Shown piece after piece: positions 1 to 10,829 of a stretch of DNA of 64,000 bases; position 1 is the first letter of the stretch, and each line of letters begins with the position of its first letter. Below the pieces are notes generated by a model. That model was not told where the DNA came from and did no database searches. It saw nothing but the letters and a program-made list of their open reading frames with translations. A program made the translations under genes and the position numbers. Origin of the DNA: Odobenus rosmarus divergens (Eukaryota > Chordata > Mammalia > Carnivora > Odobenidae); contig NW_004451008.1 in the NCBI RefSeq assembly GCF_000321225.1, positions 1,012,511 to 1,076,510 of the forward strand, given 5' to 3'.

Positions 1-1318
1 GTGAGTCTGCAGGTCTACAGCTGACAGTGGGAGCTCCTGGTCTTCGTTCCTTCTCCATCGTTTCTTAGGCTGCAATGACAGCTTCTTCCTGGCCTCCCTT
101 TCTCTCAAACTTGAGAAATTCCAGAACTCTGGTCAGTTTACATCCTTCTCACTTAAAAGCGGTCACCGGCCCCATAACCTACTGAAAAAACTCTAAGCTC
201 CCTGGCATGGCCCCTGCCTACATTTTTCTAACACCTTCTAGCTCTCCCTCTGTATCCTAGCTGCACTGAACAACCTGCAATTCCCAGACAAGCTCCTCAC
301 GGTACTAAGTAGAATTAGGTTCGGCTGTTAGTGACAGCAACACTCTGCCCACCCCTCAACACAAGGTTAACAAGATAAAAATGTATTTCTATCTCGTGTA
401 AAAGAAGTCCAAGGGTGGACATTCCAGAGCTGCTATGGTGTTCCAGTGTGTTAGAAACCCGGGGCTCCTACTACTTTGTGCATTTGCCATTCAATCATGT
501 GACTTCAACTTCATGGTCCAAGATGACTGCTCCAGCTCCACCCATCACATCCACTTTCAGCCAGCAGGAGGGAGGAATGAACAAGGAAAGGCATGACTCT
601 GCCTCTAAGGACCCTTCCTGGAAGTCACACTTGCTCACACACCCTTGGCCAGAATTTTATCACGTGGCCAGACTTAGCTGTAAGAGAGGCTGGGAAATTT
701 TTATTTCAGGGAATCTTTACTTTAGATGGCCATGTGTTGAGGTAAACAGAAAGGTTTACCTCACTCATCTCATGGCCATACTCACGCTGGCACCCTGTGA
801 CTCCCTGGGGACTCCTTAGCACCCGGTACAACCAAATGATCTCCAGCCAAGGTGGGCCCACCGCTAATAGTTCATGTCTCAAAGATATCCTGAGAAAGTG
901 GGATTATATTGTTCAGGCTTCCAGGGCCTTCCTGCCTTTGGGGGAGGCGTGAGGGGATGGGGTAGCTCAGAGGCTCGTGGCAAGTTGCTGTTCTCTGGGA
1001 TGTACCTAGTCGTTCTTGAGATATAACAGTGATACTGATTACGTCTCCACCTCGTGATGGTGAGGGGTCGAGGCGGGGAGCGATTATTGTGATTCTTGCT
1101 TTTATTTTCAGGCAGTTCTTGATTTCGTTTCTGCCATTTATTTCTCTCAGTTTCCCCCTGGGCAACATGTGCTTTTTAAGGTGAACATCTGACAGCTCAT
1201 CTCATGGATCACTGAAATGAAGCGCCTTGGGTGGTACTTGCCACCTGTCAGTTATTACTCCATGAAGAACGCTGACATGTCAACATCCGGGTGACAGTTT
1301 GTCTGTTTCTTCCTGCAG
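1..1318 (+). other. ST6GAL1: ST6GAL1 intron (3' portion)
   Basis: This is the intron upstream of the first exon in the window. It ends in a pyrimidine tract and TTCCTGCAG acceptor at 1310-1318. The window itself opens with GTGAGT, a perfect donor consensus, so base 1 may be the first base of this intron; that cannot be verified because the preceding exon is outside. Open frames here (for example 415-819) show no similarity I recognise and are read as chance. Confidence 0.8.
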
Positions 1319-1417
1319 CTGGTCACCACTGAAGGGCGCTTCCTCAAAGACAGTCTGTACAACGAGGGAATCCTAATTGTGTGGGACCCTTCTGTTTACC
1401 ATTCAGATATCCCAAAG
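1319..1417 (+). CDS. ST6GAL1: ST6GAL1 coding exon (third from last), beta-galactoside alpha-2,6-sialyltransferase 1
   Basis: The 99 bp, phase-0 exon encodes 33 residues beginning [17 protein letters not shown] and ending in SVYHSDIPK. It is bounded by TCCTGCAG and GTAAGTG. ST6GAL1 is a type II Golgi membrane enzyme that transfers sialic acid from CMP-Neu5Ac to the 6-position of terminal galactose on N-glycans. Counting back from the terminal Cys as residue 406 of the human protein makes this residues 236-268, so the transmembrane anchor and sialylmotif L lie upstream of the window. The remembered human sequence has K where this has G after LVTTE; otherwise the exon is nearly identical, so the gene is very likely functional. 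Confidence 0.97.
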
Positions 1418-2538
1418 GTAAGTGGGTGTCCATGGGAAATAGGGAACGAGTCTTCTGTTTGCCTATGGACGTTTCTGAGTTCCTGGGTTTTGAACGTCAT
1501 GGCCGACCTGGGCCACCCCTGAGGACTGGCTCTTTCTGTTTGAGGGAACACACTTCATCCAGACTAGCAGCGCAGATGTATTGCTGTCTGATACCAGCGC
1601 CCTCTGTGCTCTGCCCCGCGGGGCCATGTTTTTCTCTCCTAATGATGGTATGGGGCAGGAGTAACAGTGGCTGGATTTCTCACCGCCTGGGGTGGGGTTG
1701 TGTCCATCTCATACAATTATTTCTGAGGCAGATCAGCAGGAATAGACAGTGCTACTCATTCCTAGGACAGAATCATCATGCGTGACCTACTTCCGGTTTC
1801 CAGAATTCTTCCCATTTCACTCATAACAACATAGGGAAGTAGGTAGAGGCATGGCCCTTGCCCTTTACAGGTGAGGAGACCAGAATGCGGAGAGGGGAAG
1901 TCGCCTGTCCCAGAACTTGGTCTACCAAGCGGAGGGCTCTCTTTCAGGAAGGGGACGGGAGTCTCAGGCCTGCTTGCTTCAAGGCCTCTCTGGAATGGCG
2001 CTCTTCCTGTTTGTCATGCATGTCAGCCGGCCTCTCCCTGATGGGGCTGCAGTGCCTCAGGAGCACGGCGGCAGGGCCGAAGGATGGAGCGCACCGCCCT
2101 GGGGACGCTGGCTTCTGAAGTCAGACCCACCAGGAGCTGACAGGCTCTGGTGATCGCTGGCACCCTCACCACCTCAGCCTCCACGGTTTTAGAACAGCTC
2201 ACTTAGAACTCAAGCATGCCTGGGGCAGGACAGGGGCTCCCAGCCCACAGATGTGGCAAGCTGTGCCCCAGGTCTCAGCCCTTTAAAAATGAGAGGTGGG
2301 ATTAGATGGTGCCAAGGGCCCCTTTGAGCTCTGATAGCATTCCCAGAGTCCATGATCCCGAAGTCTGAAGCTGTGCCAGGGTCACCAAGCTCAAAACTCC
2401 CTGTGAGCATAGGCCACACGCTGGGTCCCCTCTGCTAGTAAGTGAGAGCAGTGACATGGAGAAGTCTGGAAACTGCTCTGAGGAAGGGGCTCCGAGGCAC
2501 GTCCCTTTCCTTGAGAAGACCGTTTCCTTCTCTTTCAG
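1418..2538 (+). other. ST6GAL1: ST6GAL1 intron
   Basis: The intron has a GTAAGT donor at 1418 and a TTCTCTTTCAG acceptor ending at 2538. It contains a MIR-like fragment at about 1800-1925. Open frames such as 1858-2118 and 2302-2598 are overlapping shadows of GC-rich intron or of the next exon. Confidence 0.9.
1800..1925 (-). repeat. MIR-like SINE fragment
   Basis: The stretch reads like reverse-complement MIR core: CTTTACAGGTGAGGAGACC, then a GAGAGGGGAAGT segment and CCTGTCCC. This corresponds to the familiar 'tacagatgaggaaactgag...aagtgacttgccc' pattern. It is diverged, so the boundaries are approximate. Confidence 0.6.
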
Positions 2539-2713
2539 TGGTACCAGAGCCCCGACTACAGTTTCTTCGAGAACTATAAGAGCTACCGAAAGCTGCATCC
2601 CAACCAGCCCTTTTACATCCTCAAGCCCCAGATGCCTTGGGAGCTGTGGGACATCATTCAGGAAGTCTCCCCAGAGGAGATTCAGCCCAACCCCCCATCC
2701 TCTGGGATGCTTG
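2539..2713 (+). CDS. ST6GAL1: ST6GAL1 coding exon (second from last), carrying the start of sialylmotif S
   Basis: The 175 bp exon encodes 58 codons plus one base, from [18 protein letters not shown] through [16 protein letters not shown] to NPPSSGML. It corresponds to human residues 269-326 plus the first base of the Gly327 codon. The [10 protein letters not shown] segment opens sialylmotif S, the region contacting both donor and acceptor substrates in this family. The exon is flanked by TTTCAG and GTGAGTC and leaves a phase-1 junction that the next exon completes (G|GT = Gly). Apparent differences from remembered human protein are conservative ([10 protein letters not shown] for Q-NPDYNFFNN, DIIQEV for DILQEI). 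Confidence 0.97.
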
Positions 2714-2769
2714 GTGAGTCCGTATCTGGGGAAAGACCTCTCGTGTTTGTTTCTAGAAGAGATTAGAGA

Positions 2770-2885
2770 ATGGGCTTTCGTTCATTCTTTCATTCCTTTG
2801 TTCACCAAACAATTGCCAGGTTTTTGCTGTATTTCTACGCTGTGCCAAGTTCTAGCTAAGATCCAGAGATCAATAAGATAGACTC
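2770..2885 (-). repeat. L2/MIR3-like fragment
   Basis: A TTCATTC-TTTCATTCC tract is followed by ACCAAACAATTGCCAGG, a GTGCCAAGTTCTAG segment and AGATCAATAAGATAG. This is the pattern of an antisense L2 3' end ('ttcattcattcaacaaatatt...gtgccaggcactgttctag'). It is heavily diverged. Confidence 0.5.
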
Positions 2886-3583
2886 CTTCTCCTTTAGGGT
2901 GTTTGGTGGGGGAGTTCAGTCAGGTGTCCGAAGCCAGGAGGGCGCAGCCACCCGGTTGTGCCAGGAAAGAGCACCCTTTCTGGGGTGCTGTCAGAGAGCT
3001 CAGTGGAGGAGTGGCATTGGGCCAGGCCTGGGTGAGGGGCAGATTTGGCTTGGGGAGGGGGCAGGAAAACAGGAAGAGCAGGGCTGGGATTTGGAAGATG
3101 AGGCAAGGGAGGCACTTTCCTCAGGTGCACCATTTAAGGGGACACCAAAAACTTCAGTAACAAGCTAAATAATATTAATACAATATCTCTTAAAAACCAC
3201 AATTAATGCAAGATTTTATCCTGAATGAAGTATCAAAATTTTAAGTAAATATAGGATCAGTGATAATGTAATGCTGAGCCATACTGGCATCTGAGGACAA
3301 AGCAAGAATCAATAATACTTTATTCAGAATTTCAAAAATCTGTTGAACCCAGTGAGTACCCTAGTCCTGGCCCTGAGAGAAGAATGAGTGGCAAAGCTTT
3401 CCTGGGTTTGAGGGTCATGAATGGAGCTGAGGGAGCGGGTGTAGTTGGGCTGGGGCCTGAGTCCAGAGGGTCCTGAATGCCGGCTTCAGACTTTCTTCTT
3501 GAACACATGGAAGGGAAGCTCCCTCCTCCTGGGATGCAAACTCCCTCAGGATGGGGACTGAGCTTATTGCATTCTTCTTCTTC

Positions 3584-3800
3584 TTTCTTTTTAAATTTTA
3601 TATATTTTTTCAAATTTTTATTTAAATTCTAGTTAGTTAATATATGGTGTGATATTGGTGTCAGGAGTAGAATTTGATGATTCATCACTTACATACAGCA
3701 CCCAGGGCTCATCACAACAAGTGCCCTCCTTAATGCCCATCCCCCACCACCTCCCCTCCTGCAACCCTCGGTTCTCTATTGTAAAGAGTCTCTTAGTTCA
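3584..3800 (-). mobile_element. Carnivore L1 3' end, truncated
   Basis: The sequence runs TTTTTATTTAAATTCTAGTT to TCATCACAACAAGTGCCCTC and ends near AGAGTCTCTTAGT. It is the reverse complement of the same L1 3' UTR found in sense orientation at 15850-15980, where TAATGAGCACTGGGTATTAT precedes an A-rich tail. The element is severely 5'-truncated and lies within the last ST6GAL1 intron, antisense to the gene. Confidence 0.8.
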
Positions 3801-4369
3801 GTCTTCTGGGTGCGGCGCAGGATAGCCCTGTGGTAACTGCCCCCCGAGTGCATGAACAAGTGAGTGTTTACTGTCAGGGGCACTCCGTAGAGAAAGGGAT
3901 GGGGGCCATCTCAGTGGCAAGTCTTCGTCTCTTCTTCTTCAGCTTTTGTATGTGTGCATTTGGGGCTCTTCCAGGAGCCCTTTGGAGCAGGAAGAGTTGG
4001 AAAAGCCTCCTGGGGAGCACTTTCCCACCGCCCTATTGTCCCGTCCCCACCAGCCCTCCCCTCGCCCATCCCTCATGGCCATGGCCCCTGCCGGGCCCCA
4101 CAACAGTGCCACCAGGAGGTTTACTTGGGACCTCTCCCATAGGAAGTGCTCCCTCCTGAAATTTCTAGAAGCCACTTCTGTCGTGCCTTCACCAGTTGAG
4201 TTGCAGAGGTGTCTTTTCTCCCCCACTGGACCAGGGGCAGCCAGAGAGGGCTCTTCCCATATCCAATTCCTCTGGAACAAAGTTGCTGCTAGCAGTTTAC
4301 AGTTTTAGTCCTTAGTGAGGACTGCTTCATCCTCAACTTTCCCTATATTTATGGTTGTCAGAAGGGGTC

Positions 4370-4510
4370 TGAGAACCATGATCTGATTGTATCCTAGCAA
4401 CAGCCTGGGTGGTAGGAGGAGTGGGTGGATCACCCCTTGGGGCAGATGGAGAACCTGAGGCCCAGAGAGGGACGTATCCTGCTTGAGGTGCTTGAGCCAG
4501 GTGGGGACAG
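4370..4510 (-). repeat. MIR-like SINE fragment
   Basis: The segment GGCAGATGGAGAACCTGAGG, then CCCAGAGAGGGACGT and TGCTTGAGGTGCTTGAGCC, is a diverged antisense MIR core. It is intronic in ST6GAL1. Confidence 0.6.
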
Positions 4511-5205
4511 GTGTGGGTATCGCAGGAGTCTCCTGCCTCTTGTTGGGGGGTGTTGACACACTGCCTCTGTGTCTCCAGCACAGAGTTCTGTGCCGCCTCC
4601 CTGAGAACACCAACCTGGTCTCACTGCCTCTGCTGTCTCCTGCCAGAACTAGCAGAGCCCATCAACACAGAGCAGGCAGGCTCCTCCCGCTGACCGCCCT
4701 CCTCCCAGCTGAGGGAAGGACAGTCTCCCTGCCCACACAGTTTCTCCTAAGCACTGTAAGAAACAACAACTCCCAGTCAGCGCCATCTGCAAGGCTCCTG
4801 CAGGATATAAAAGTGCTAGAAAGTACTATGTACATGTGATGGTACTATCTCCTCAGTCATCTTGTCCTCTCTCTTCATTTAGCTTATTCACACTGATAAA
4901 CCCAGTGACCGATGGATGGAGCACTTCAGTCCTCTAATGTTTAGGGAGAAGCTGCCATGCATCAGCCCCTGACCTAGGTGCTGGGGGTTCACAGGTGCAT
5001 AGGGCTCAGCAGCCTCACACCCCGAGGAACAGCCTGCTGGACTGGCTTACTGGCCAGGCTCAGATTGGGAATCACAGTAATAAATAGAAACTCCAGATAG
5101 ACCTCTCCCCAGATTTGGGTTCCTGAGCTGCTGGACTCATGGGGGCAGAACTCCAGGGTGCGGGGGTGGGTTGTCCGGAGAACTTACCTCTGCTCTCCTC
5201 TTCAG

Positions 5206-5447
5206 GTATCATCATCATGATGACGCTATGTGACCAAGTGGATATTTACGAGTTCCTCCCATCCAAGCGCAAGACCGACGTGTGCTACTACTACCAGAAG
5301 TTCTTTGACAGTGCCTGCACAATGGGCGCCTACCACCCACTCCTCTTTGAGAAGAATCTGGTGAAACACCTCAACCAAGGCACAGACGAGGACATTTACC
5401 TGCTGGGAAAAGCTACACTGCCTGGCTTCCGGAGAATTCGCTGCTGA
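5206..5447 (+). CDS. ST6GAL1: ST6GAL1 terminal coding exon, end of sialylmotif S plus motifs III and VS, stop at 5445-5447
   Basis: The exon completes Gly327 and encodes 79 more residues to a TGA at 5445-5447. It finishes sialylmotif S ([16 protein letters not shown], with Cys335), carries motif III (VCYYYQKFF) and motif VS (YHPLLFEKN, with His370 and Glu375; His370 is the catalytic base in the human enzyme). Cys335, Cys353, Cys364 and the final Cys406 are all present, matching the known disulfide partners. Human numbering fits with no indel. The C-terminus reads FRRIRC where I remember FRTIHC in human; this changes two side chains next to the disulfide-bonded last Cys but breaks nothing evident. 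The frame continues upstream to an ATG at 5139 only because the intron happens to be open. Confidence 0.98.
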
Positions 5448-6935
5448 ACATCGGCTCCCTGCTCAGGTCCCCTAGCCCTTCTCCACCAAGTCTGGGCAGA
5501 TCACGTTCCTGAACAATCCAGCCTGCACGGTGGGCCTTCTGTCAAGAAAAGCCTCAGGCTGCAGGAGTCCCAACAGCAAGCAGCCAGGTCCAGCCAGGTC
5601 CAGCCTGCCCCGTAGTTGCAGAGGTGTGTGAGCCCAAAGCCTCCCGCCACACACACATACACACACACCTTAGCATTCTTTCCACATCACCTTTCCCACC
5701 AGGGCTGCCAAAGCTGGGCTGTTTTCCCCATCAGATTGATGTTATTCTCACAAACCAGTACTCTCTATTGCTCGAAATCTGCACCTAGACACTGATTTCA
5801 TGTATGAAAGAAATTCTCCCAAATTATGATTGTGCCGGCATATAGGGTGGCTCTGGGGAGCCAGTAAGTGGTGCGGGGCATAGGAAACATGCTTGATTCC
5901 TCCAGAACAAAGTTGGTCCCAAGGTCCATGCCCCTGGGAGATGTGGCATTCCAATCACTCTAGCTGGTTTGGCGGGTCCTTAGCCTGGGTGCTTATGTGC
6001 AAAGGGTCTTGAGGAACCCACATCCTCTCCATATGGAGAAGAGAGCCACAAAAGGGCATGGTCTCCATCCTCTGGTTGCTCACAGTTCAGTGGGAGAGAG
6101 ATGGAGGATTCAGTGTGCTCAGTTCACAGCCAGCGGGGGGTGGGGGGGGGTTGGTGGAGAGGCTGAGTTGCCGTGCTGTGGGCTTGCATGCTCGGAGGGG
6201 CCACGCATTTGCTGTATCTATGGGTTGGAGAGGGCTTTGCTGAGCTGTGCTGTGGCGATTTTAGAGGATTGGAGAAACATGTCAAGCAGATGTTTGAGTC
6301 ATCTGAATTGTGTTTTCCTTTCTGCCTTTATTGCCCATATTTATTTTCTAAGGTCTGCCTGAACTTCGAGCCTCATTATTTTCTAAGGAAACCACTTCCC
6401 CTGTCTGAGCACAGCCCCATGGCAGACACCTGGCAAGCCAGATGCCAAAAACCAGATTTGTCTGTGCTCGGCCTGGCCGGACCCTTGGCTGCAGCTGGGT
6501 TCGCACACCTTGTCCACTGCTTCCCTGTTAATGCCCGCCCCACCCCCTCCTAGCTGCCATCTTGTTTTCCCCTTTAAAGCAGTAGATTTTTTCCCTCTTT
6601 CAAATTACTTTTAAGCATTTTGTACTTTAAAAGTATCCTGATCCGATGATTTCTTTCACCTTCATGGGCCTTTTGCGGAATGTCTCTCAGGGAGTGGGGA
6701 TGTGGTTCCCTAGAATTTAAAGTTGTTCTCAGAAGTCAGAACCTTAGAGATCATAACTGATTCTCACAAGGTTTATCAGACGGCCATGCCCTCCACCCCT
6801 CCAGCAAGGGTGCAATATCAGAGTCTCCAGAGGCCCTCCCCCGGTGGTGTACAAACATGCTTCCTGGGTAGTTTTGCTACCCGCCTTCTCCAGTGGAGAA
6901 CCACACTGGACTGGTCTGGGCCCTGGTGAGGAGAA

Positions 6936-6941
6936 AATAAA
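6936..6941 (+). terminator. Possible proximal polyadenylation signal of ST6GAL1
   Basis: A canonical AATAAA lies within the ST6GAL1 3' UTR, about 1.5 kb after the stop codon. No strong GU-rich element is obvious just downstream, so use is uncertain. Confidence 0.35.
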
Positions 6942-7119
6942 GGATTCACTCAAGGTCACAAAATAATGCTGTAGAGCCAGGGCTCCTAGACCCATGCGCT
7001 CAAGGGCCTCTTAAGCTTGAGCTCTAGACCAGTCGTCTGGGAGCTGGAGTGCTCATGTGCTGCCAAACCCTTGGCTTATATAGGCAGTAGCAGGAGCCCT
7101 GGGGAGGGCTGATGTTCCC

Positions 7120-7285
7120 CTATACACTAGCCATGCCACCATGAGCAAATTTTCCTGAGACTCTGTTTCCACATCTGTAAAATGGGGGTGATAAGCCTAC
7201 CTCACAGGGCTGTTGTAAGGGTTACATGAAACACCTGTCCTGGTTCTGTACTTGGCCCATAGTAGGTGCTCAGTACATGGTGGTT
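7120..7285 (+). repeat. MIR fragment in ST6GAL1 3' UTR
   Basis: The sense MIR pattern is clear: GACTCTGTTTCCACATCTGT, AAAATGGGGGTGATAAG, CCTACCTCACAGGGCTGTTG, then GGCCCATAGTAGGTGCTCAG. It is exonised as UTR sequence if the distal polyA site is used. Confidence 0.85.
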
Positions 7286-8133
7286 TCCTTCCTCCCCTCC
7301 CTCGCTCCCTGCCTTCCTCCCTTTACTAAGGACCTGTTCCACACTCACACCTGGGCAGGATCTTGCTTTGAGGGAGGCCAGAGATGGGGTCCTGTCATCA
7401 GGGAATTAACTATCCTACTGGGAGACAACAACTACCCTGCCTGGAACATCCAGGAAATCATCCGAGGCAATGGAGAGTGCAGGTGCAAAAGTGTTCCCCC
7501 CCGCCCCCCCCGCCACCCACTCCTTGCAGCTCTGGCCTTTCTGCTTGGGAATGGGCCAAGCACTTGGGTTGCTTCCTGCTGTGTGGAGGGAATCTTTTCC
7601 ACTGATCTGGGCCTATGAATTCCCAGCTTGCTTTAGGTTCTGATTTGACACACTCATTGCAATCTTTGAATCACACACATTGAGAGGAAGGCAGCATTCC
7701 ACCAGCAGGAGATAGGTGTTGGTGTGGACACTGAAACTACACTGGGTAGATGCTAGCTTTTAATTGTTATTATTAATATAAGGGATCAGATTAATTTAAG
7801 TGTGATTCTGGGTCTACAGAACTTTAATTCTGTGTTCTCTCTATATGGAAACTAGCAAAATGCAAATAAGACAGGGATATTATTGTTGGTCTGGTGAGAG
7901 GTTTCATATTTGCAACAGATAATATAAAAATGGTGATTGAGTGCTGCAGGAAAGTCCCCGTCCCAAGGGGGCTGTGTCTTTGTCAGTAGCCATCTCTTCA
8001 TCCCATATCATGAGATCCCCCAATCCTTCAGTCACATAAGCTATCCACCTTGGTTTGGAGACCTCGATCTCAGAAGTGTCTGAAACATGCCTAATCGAAT
8101 TCTGAATTACCCAAAGATGATGTAAAATTTTAA

Positions 8134-8139
8134 AATAAA
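8134..8139 (+). terminator. Likely distal polyadenylation signal of ST6GAL1
   Basis: A canonical AATAAA at about 2.7 kb after the stop is followed by a TGTGTTTTTAA stretch. Its distance matches the usual long mammalian ST6GAL1 3' UTR, and no later candidate precedes the Tigger fossil. Confidence 0.6.
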
Positions 8140-8155
8140 TGTGTTTTTAAAAAGC

Positions 8156-8600
8156 TGCTCCCTCTCTTACTTGCTAAGGGAATGACTGTTGCTTCTCAAC
8201 TTTTATCTCCAAGGAAGACACAACTGGCATCCCAAAGCCACTAATCCTCCCCTGCTACCTGCTAGCTTCTCCTCAGTACTCCAGGAAGAAGAATGGTCAC
8301 TTATGTGGCAGGTAGCATCTTTGAGATATTGACCGATTGGTTTTTCTTCCTTTTGCTCTTGCTTAGATTCAAATGACTAAGTTGTTTGTCCAACACCTCA
8401 GGGAAGGGATGCAGTAGGGCAGAAAGCAGAATGGAAGGAAGGTCTTTACCTTGGTTTCCAAAAGCCTAAAACCCTTAAGGGAATGATATCCCAAGGGAAC
8501 AGCCAAAATATTTGGATAAAAATCCCGAGAAGCAGGAATAGGAGAGAAAGGAGAATTCCTTTTCTCTGTGAACTGCGTGCCTCCCCTTATGGCTTGAATA
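8156..8600. other. Intergenic, nothing recognised
   Basis: No gene, RNA or repeat is recognised between the presumed ST6GAL1 polyA site and the Tigger element. Confidence 0.5.
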
Positions 8601-8604
8601 TGTC

Positions 8605-9543
8605 CCCCTACACCACACTACACTACACTGTAGTCTATTTAAGTGTGCAATAGCATTGTGTCTACAAAAACTACACATATACCTTAATTAAAAAATATTT
8701 TACTGCTAAAAAATGCTATCTGTCATCAGCTTTCAGTGAGTCATAAGTAGAGGGTCTTGCCTGGATGTTTCTGGCTGCTGACTGGTCAGGGTGGTTGTGG
8801 CTGAAGGTTGGGGTGGCTGCACAATTTCTTAAAATAAGACAACGATGTGGGGCGCTTGGGCGGCTCAGTCGGTTAAGTATCTGACTCTTGATTTCGGCTC
8901 TAGTCATGATCTCAGGGTTGTGGGATCGAGCCCCACATCAGGCTCTGCACTCATGCTCAGCACAGAGTCTGCTTAAGATTCTCTCCCTCTCCCTGCCCCC
9001 GTCCCTTCCTCAAGAAAGAAAAACAACAAAAAAAGACAACGATGAAGTTTGCCACATCTATTGACTCTTCCTTTCAGGAACAATTTCTCTGTAGCATGCA
9101 ATCTTGTTTGATACATTTTACCCACAGCAGAACTTCTTTCAAATGTGGAGTCAATCCTCTGTAAAGCTGCCGCTGCTTTATCCACTAAGTTGATGTAACA
9201 TTCTAAAGGCTTTGTTGTCATTTCCACAATTTTCACTGCCTCTTCACCAGGAGTGGATTCCATCTCAAGCAACCACTTTCTTTGCTCCTCCATGAGAAGC
9301 AACTCCTCATCCATTCAGGTTTTATCATGAAATTGCAGGATTTCAAATATAATCATGAAAAACTTTGAAATGTGGCGAGAATTACTAAAATGTGACCCAG
9401 AGACAGGAAGTGAGCAAATGCTGTTGGGAAAAGTGCCAAGGGACTTGCTTGACGCAGGGTTGCCACAAACCTTCACTTCTTTAAAAATGCAGCATCCACA
9501 AAGTGCAATAAAATGAAGCACAGCAAAACGAGGAATGCTTGTA
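8605..9543 (-). mobile_element. Tigger (TcMar-Tigger) DNA transposon remnant, internally deleted and split by a SINE
   Basis: On the minus strand the 5' part, starting near 9543, reads CTCGTTTTGCTGTGCTTCAT, then AAGGTTTGTGGCAACCCTGC and CCCAACAGCATTTGCTCAC, as in Tigger1 5' ends. After a deletion a transposase C-terminal fragment begins at 9314 with MDEELLLMEEQRKWLLEME and continues through EAVKIVEMTTKPLECYINLV. It is interrupted by a SINE, and a 3' part with ACACAATGCTATTGCACACT and TAGACTACAGTGTAGTG lies near 8605-8670. The reading frame is broken and the central catalytic DDE domain is missing, so the element is dead. Confidence 0.88.
8848..9034 (+). mobile_element. Carnivore tRNA-Lys SINE inserted in the Tigger
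   Basis: The SINE head reads GGGGCGCTTGGGCGGCTCAG and the tail is A-rich. It is flanked by a 12 bp target-site duplication, AAGACAACGATG (8836-8847 and 9033-9044). This shows that the Tigger was present before the SINE arrived. Confidence 0.95.
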
Positions 9544-10829
9544 TTTCCTTCCGACGCCATCACCCAGAGCTTTAGTGCTGTCAGCCCCCTGGAACTCAGA
9601 TGGAATGCCCTGTCAGCGGACATTGGATTTTGTCTGGATCCCAGGGGAGAGGCAACCCAGAATAGAAGTGATGGAAAAATAGATTTCAGTCAGTTTGGGA
9701 ACTGAGATTTGTGTTGGCCACATTTACAGTGGCCCTAAATCTCTGTAAGGTCCTCTCAGCTGGTGAGCGAGGTGGGCTGCACCCCTCTATCTGCGTCTGG
9801 AGGGGAACTTTTGCAGCCTCCTCACGCTGCCTTTCCTTGACTTCCGGCTCTAGTTAATCTGCTACTTTTTTGTTTATGTTGGCCATGAGGGAGAAAGAAT
9901 GGGGCCCTGGCTCCTCCTTAGCTCACCAGCCACTTGCGAGAGCCAGGCCACAAAGGGAAAGGCCATTCGAGTGAGAGATTCGTCTGCCACCCCCACATCT
10001 ACCTCACCAGTAGCTCTCCTCACTGAGCAAAGCCCAACTCTTAGGCCCTTTGTTCTTACAGAAGACTTTGCACCCTGACAGTGTGCTGAGCCCACACCCA
10101 CACCGGTACTGGTTCTAGAGCCGGAAGCAGGCAGGGAGAAGGGTGCACCTGGACTCCCCGACTGCCACCCCCACCTACTCCTAGCTTCCGGCCTCTGGTG
10201 TGGCCCTGGTTTCCTCTTGCCTTGTGAGCCTCAGGGCAGCCTTTCAGGATGAGCGGTGATGTGACAGGGAGTGCCTTATTGCCCCAGGGTCACTTTCCAC
10301 TTTTCCAGCCCAGAACATTCATCCCTGTGGGCTAGGATAATGACATCAGTTGCAGGAAAGAGGAAAAGTCCTTATCGGTGCCCACAAAATCCCACCATCC
10401 AATGCATTTATGCCACCAGCCAGTCCTTTTCAGGACTGACCGGACAACAAGTTTCTAATGGGAAGAGGACTTCTGTTCAGTCCAGTGAGTCCACAGGGCG
10501 CACCTCCAGTGAGTGGTACTGGGAGACAGTGACAAAGAGCCACAGAGCCTGGGAGAATGGGCCTGCCCCACCTATGTGCAGTGTCACGCTCAGGAAGGAG
10601 CAGTGAGGCCATCATCCGGAGTGCTAAACCTAGGTGGTACACTTCTGCGGTTGGGCATGCATTTATAACTGCATAGGAGAAAGATGCCATGCAAATGCAA
10701 ATAAGAAGAAATGGGATCGTACACGGAAAGGAACAATAACGAAGTTACAGAAAAAGATTGATTTTGACACAGATTTGGGTAATCTTAATGGGTGACACTC
10801 TTGAGGGACGGGCAGGATTCCCCCTTTTT
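9544..10829. other. Intergenic, no gene recognised
   Basis: Open frames at 9874-10101, 10271-10606 and 10430-10690 overlap on opposite strands and show no recognisable domain, splice context or CpG promoter. Confidence 0.5.

Larger units (their letters stand above)
2714..5205 (+). other. ST6GAL1: ST6GAL1 last intron
   Basis: The donor is GTGAGTCC at 2714 and the acceptor is TGCTCTCCTCTTCAG ending at 5205. Content is mostly old repeats: an L2/MIR-like stretch near 2770-2885, a carnivore L1 3' end at about 3584-3800 and a MIR at about 4370-4510. No additional exon is recognised. Overlapping open frames at 2894-3168, 3830-4308 and 4305-4839 run on both strands through GC-rich sequence and look non-coding. 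Confidence 0.88.
5448..8155 (+). other. ST6GAL1: ST6GAL1 3' UTR
   Basis: No further coding frame belongs to the gene after the TGA. About 2.7 kb downstream an AATAAA at 8134-8139 is followed by a TGTGTTTTTAAAAAG region, consistent with the long 3' UTR of mammalian ST6GAL1. An earlier AATAAA at 6936-6941 could yield a shorter transcript. The UTR contains an AC repeat near 5649-5669, a G-tract near 6136-6150, a C-rich tract near 7497-7516 and a MIR fragment at about 7120-7285. The cleavage position is inferred, not seen. Confidence 0.75.

Noticed and set aside
5139..5205. ATG at 5139 as a start for the last ST6GAL1 exon frame
   Set aside because: It is intron sequence upstream of a strong TTCAG acceptor; the protein enters from the previous exon in phase 1.
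8848..9034. tRNA gene
   Set aside because: The SINE head is tRNA-Lys-derived and keeps A/B-box-like motifs (GTGGCTCAGTTGG, GGGATCGAGCCCC), but it is fused to a CT-rich body and A tail and is one of some 24 dispersed copies, so it is not a functional tRNA.
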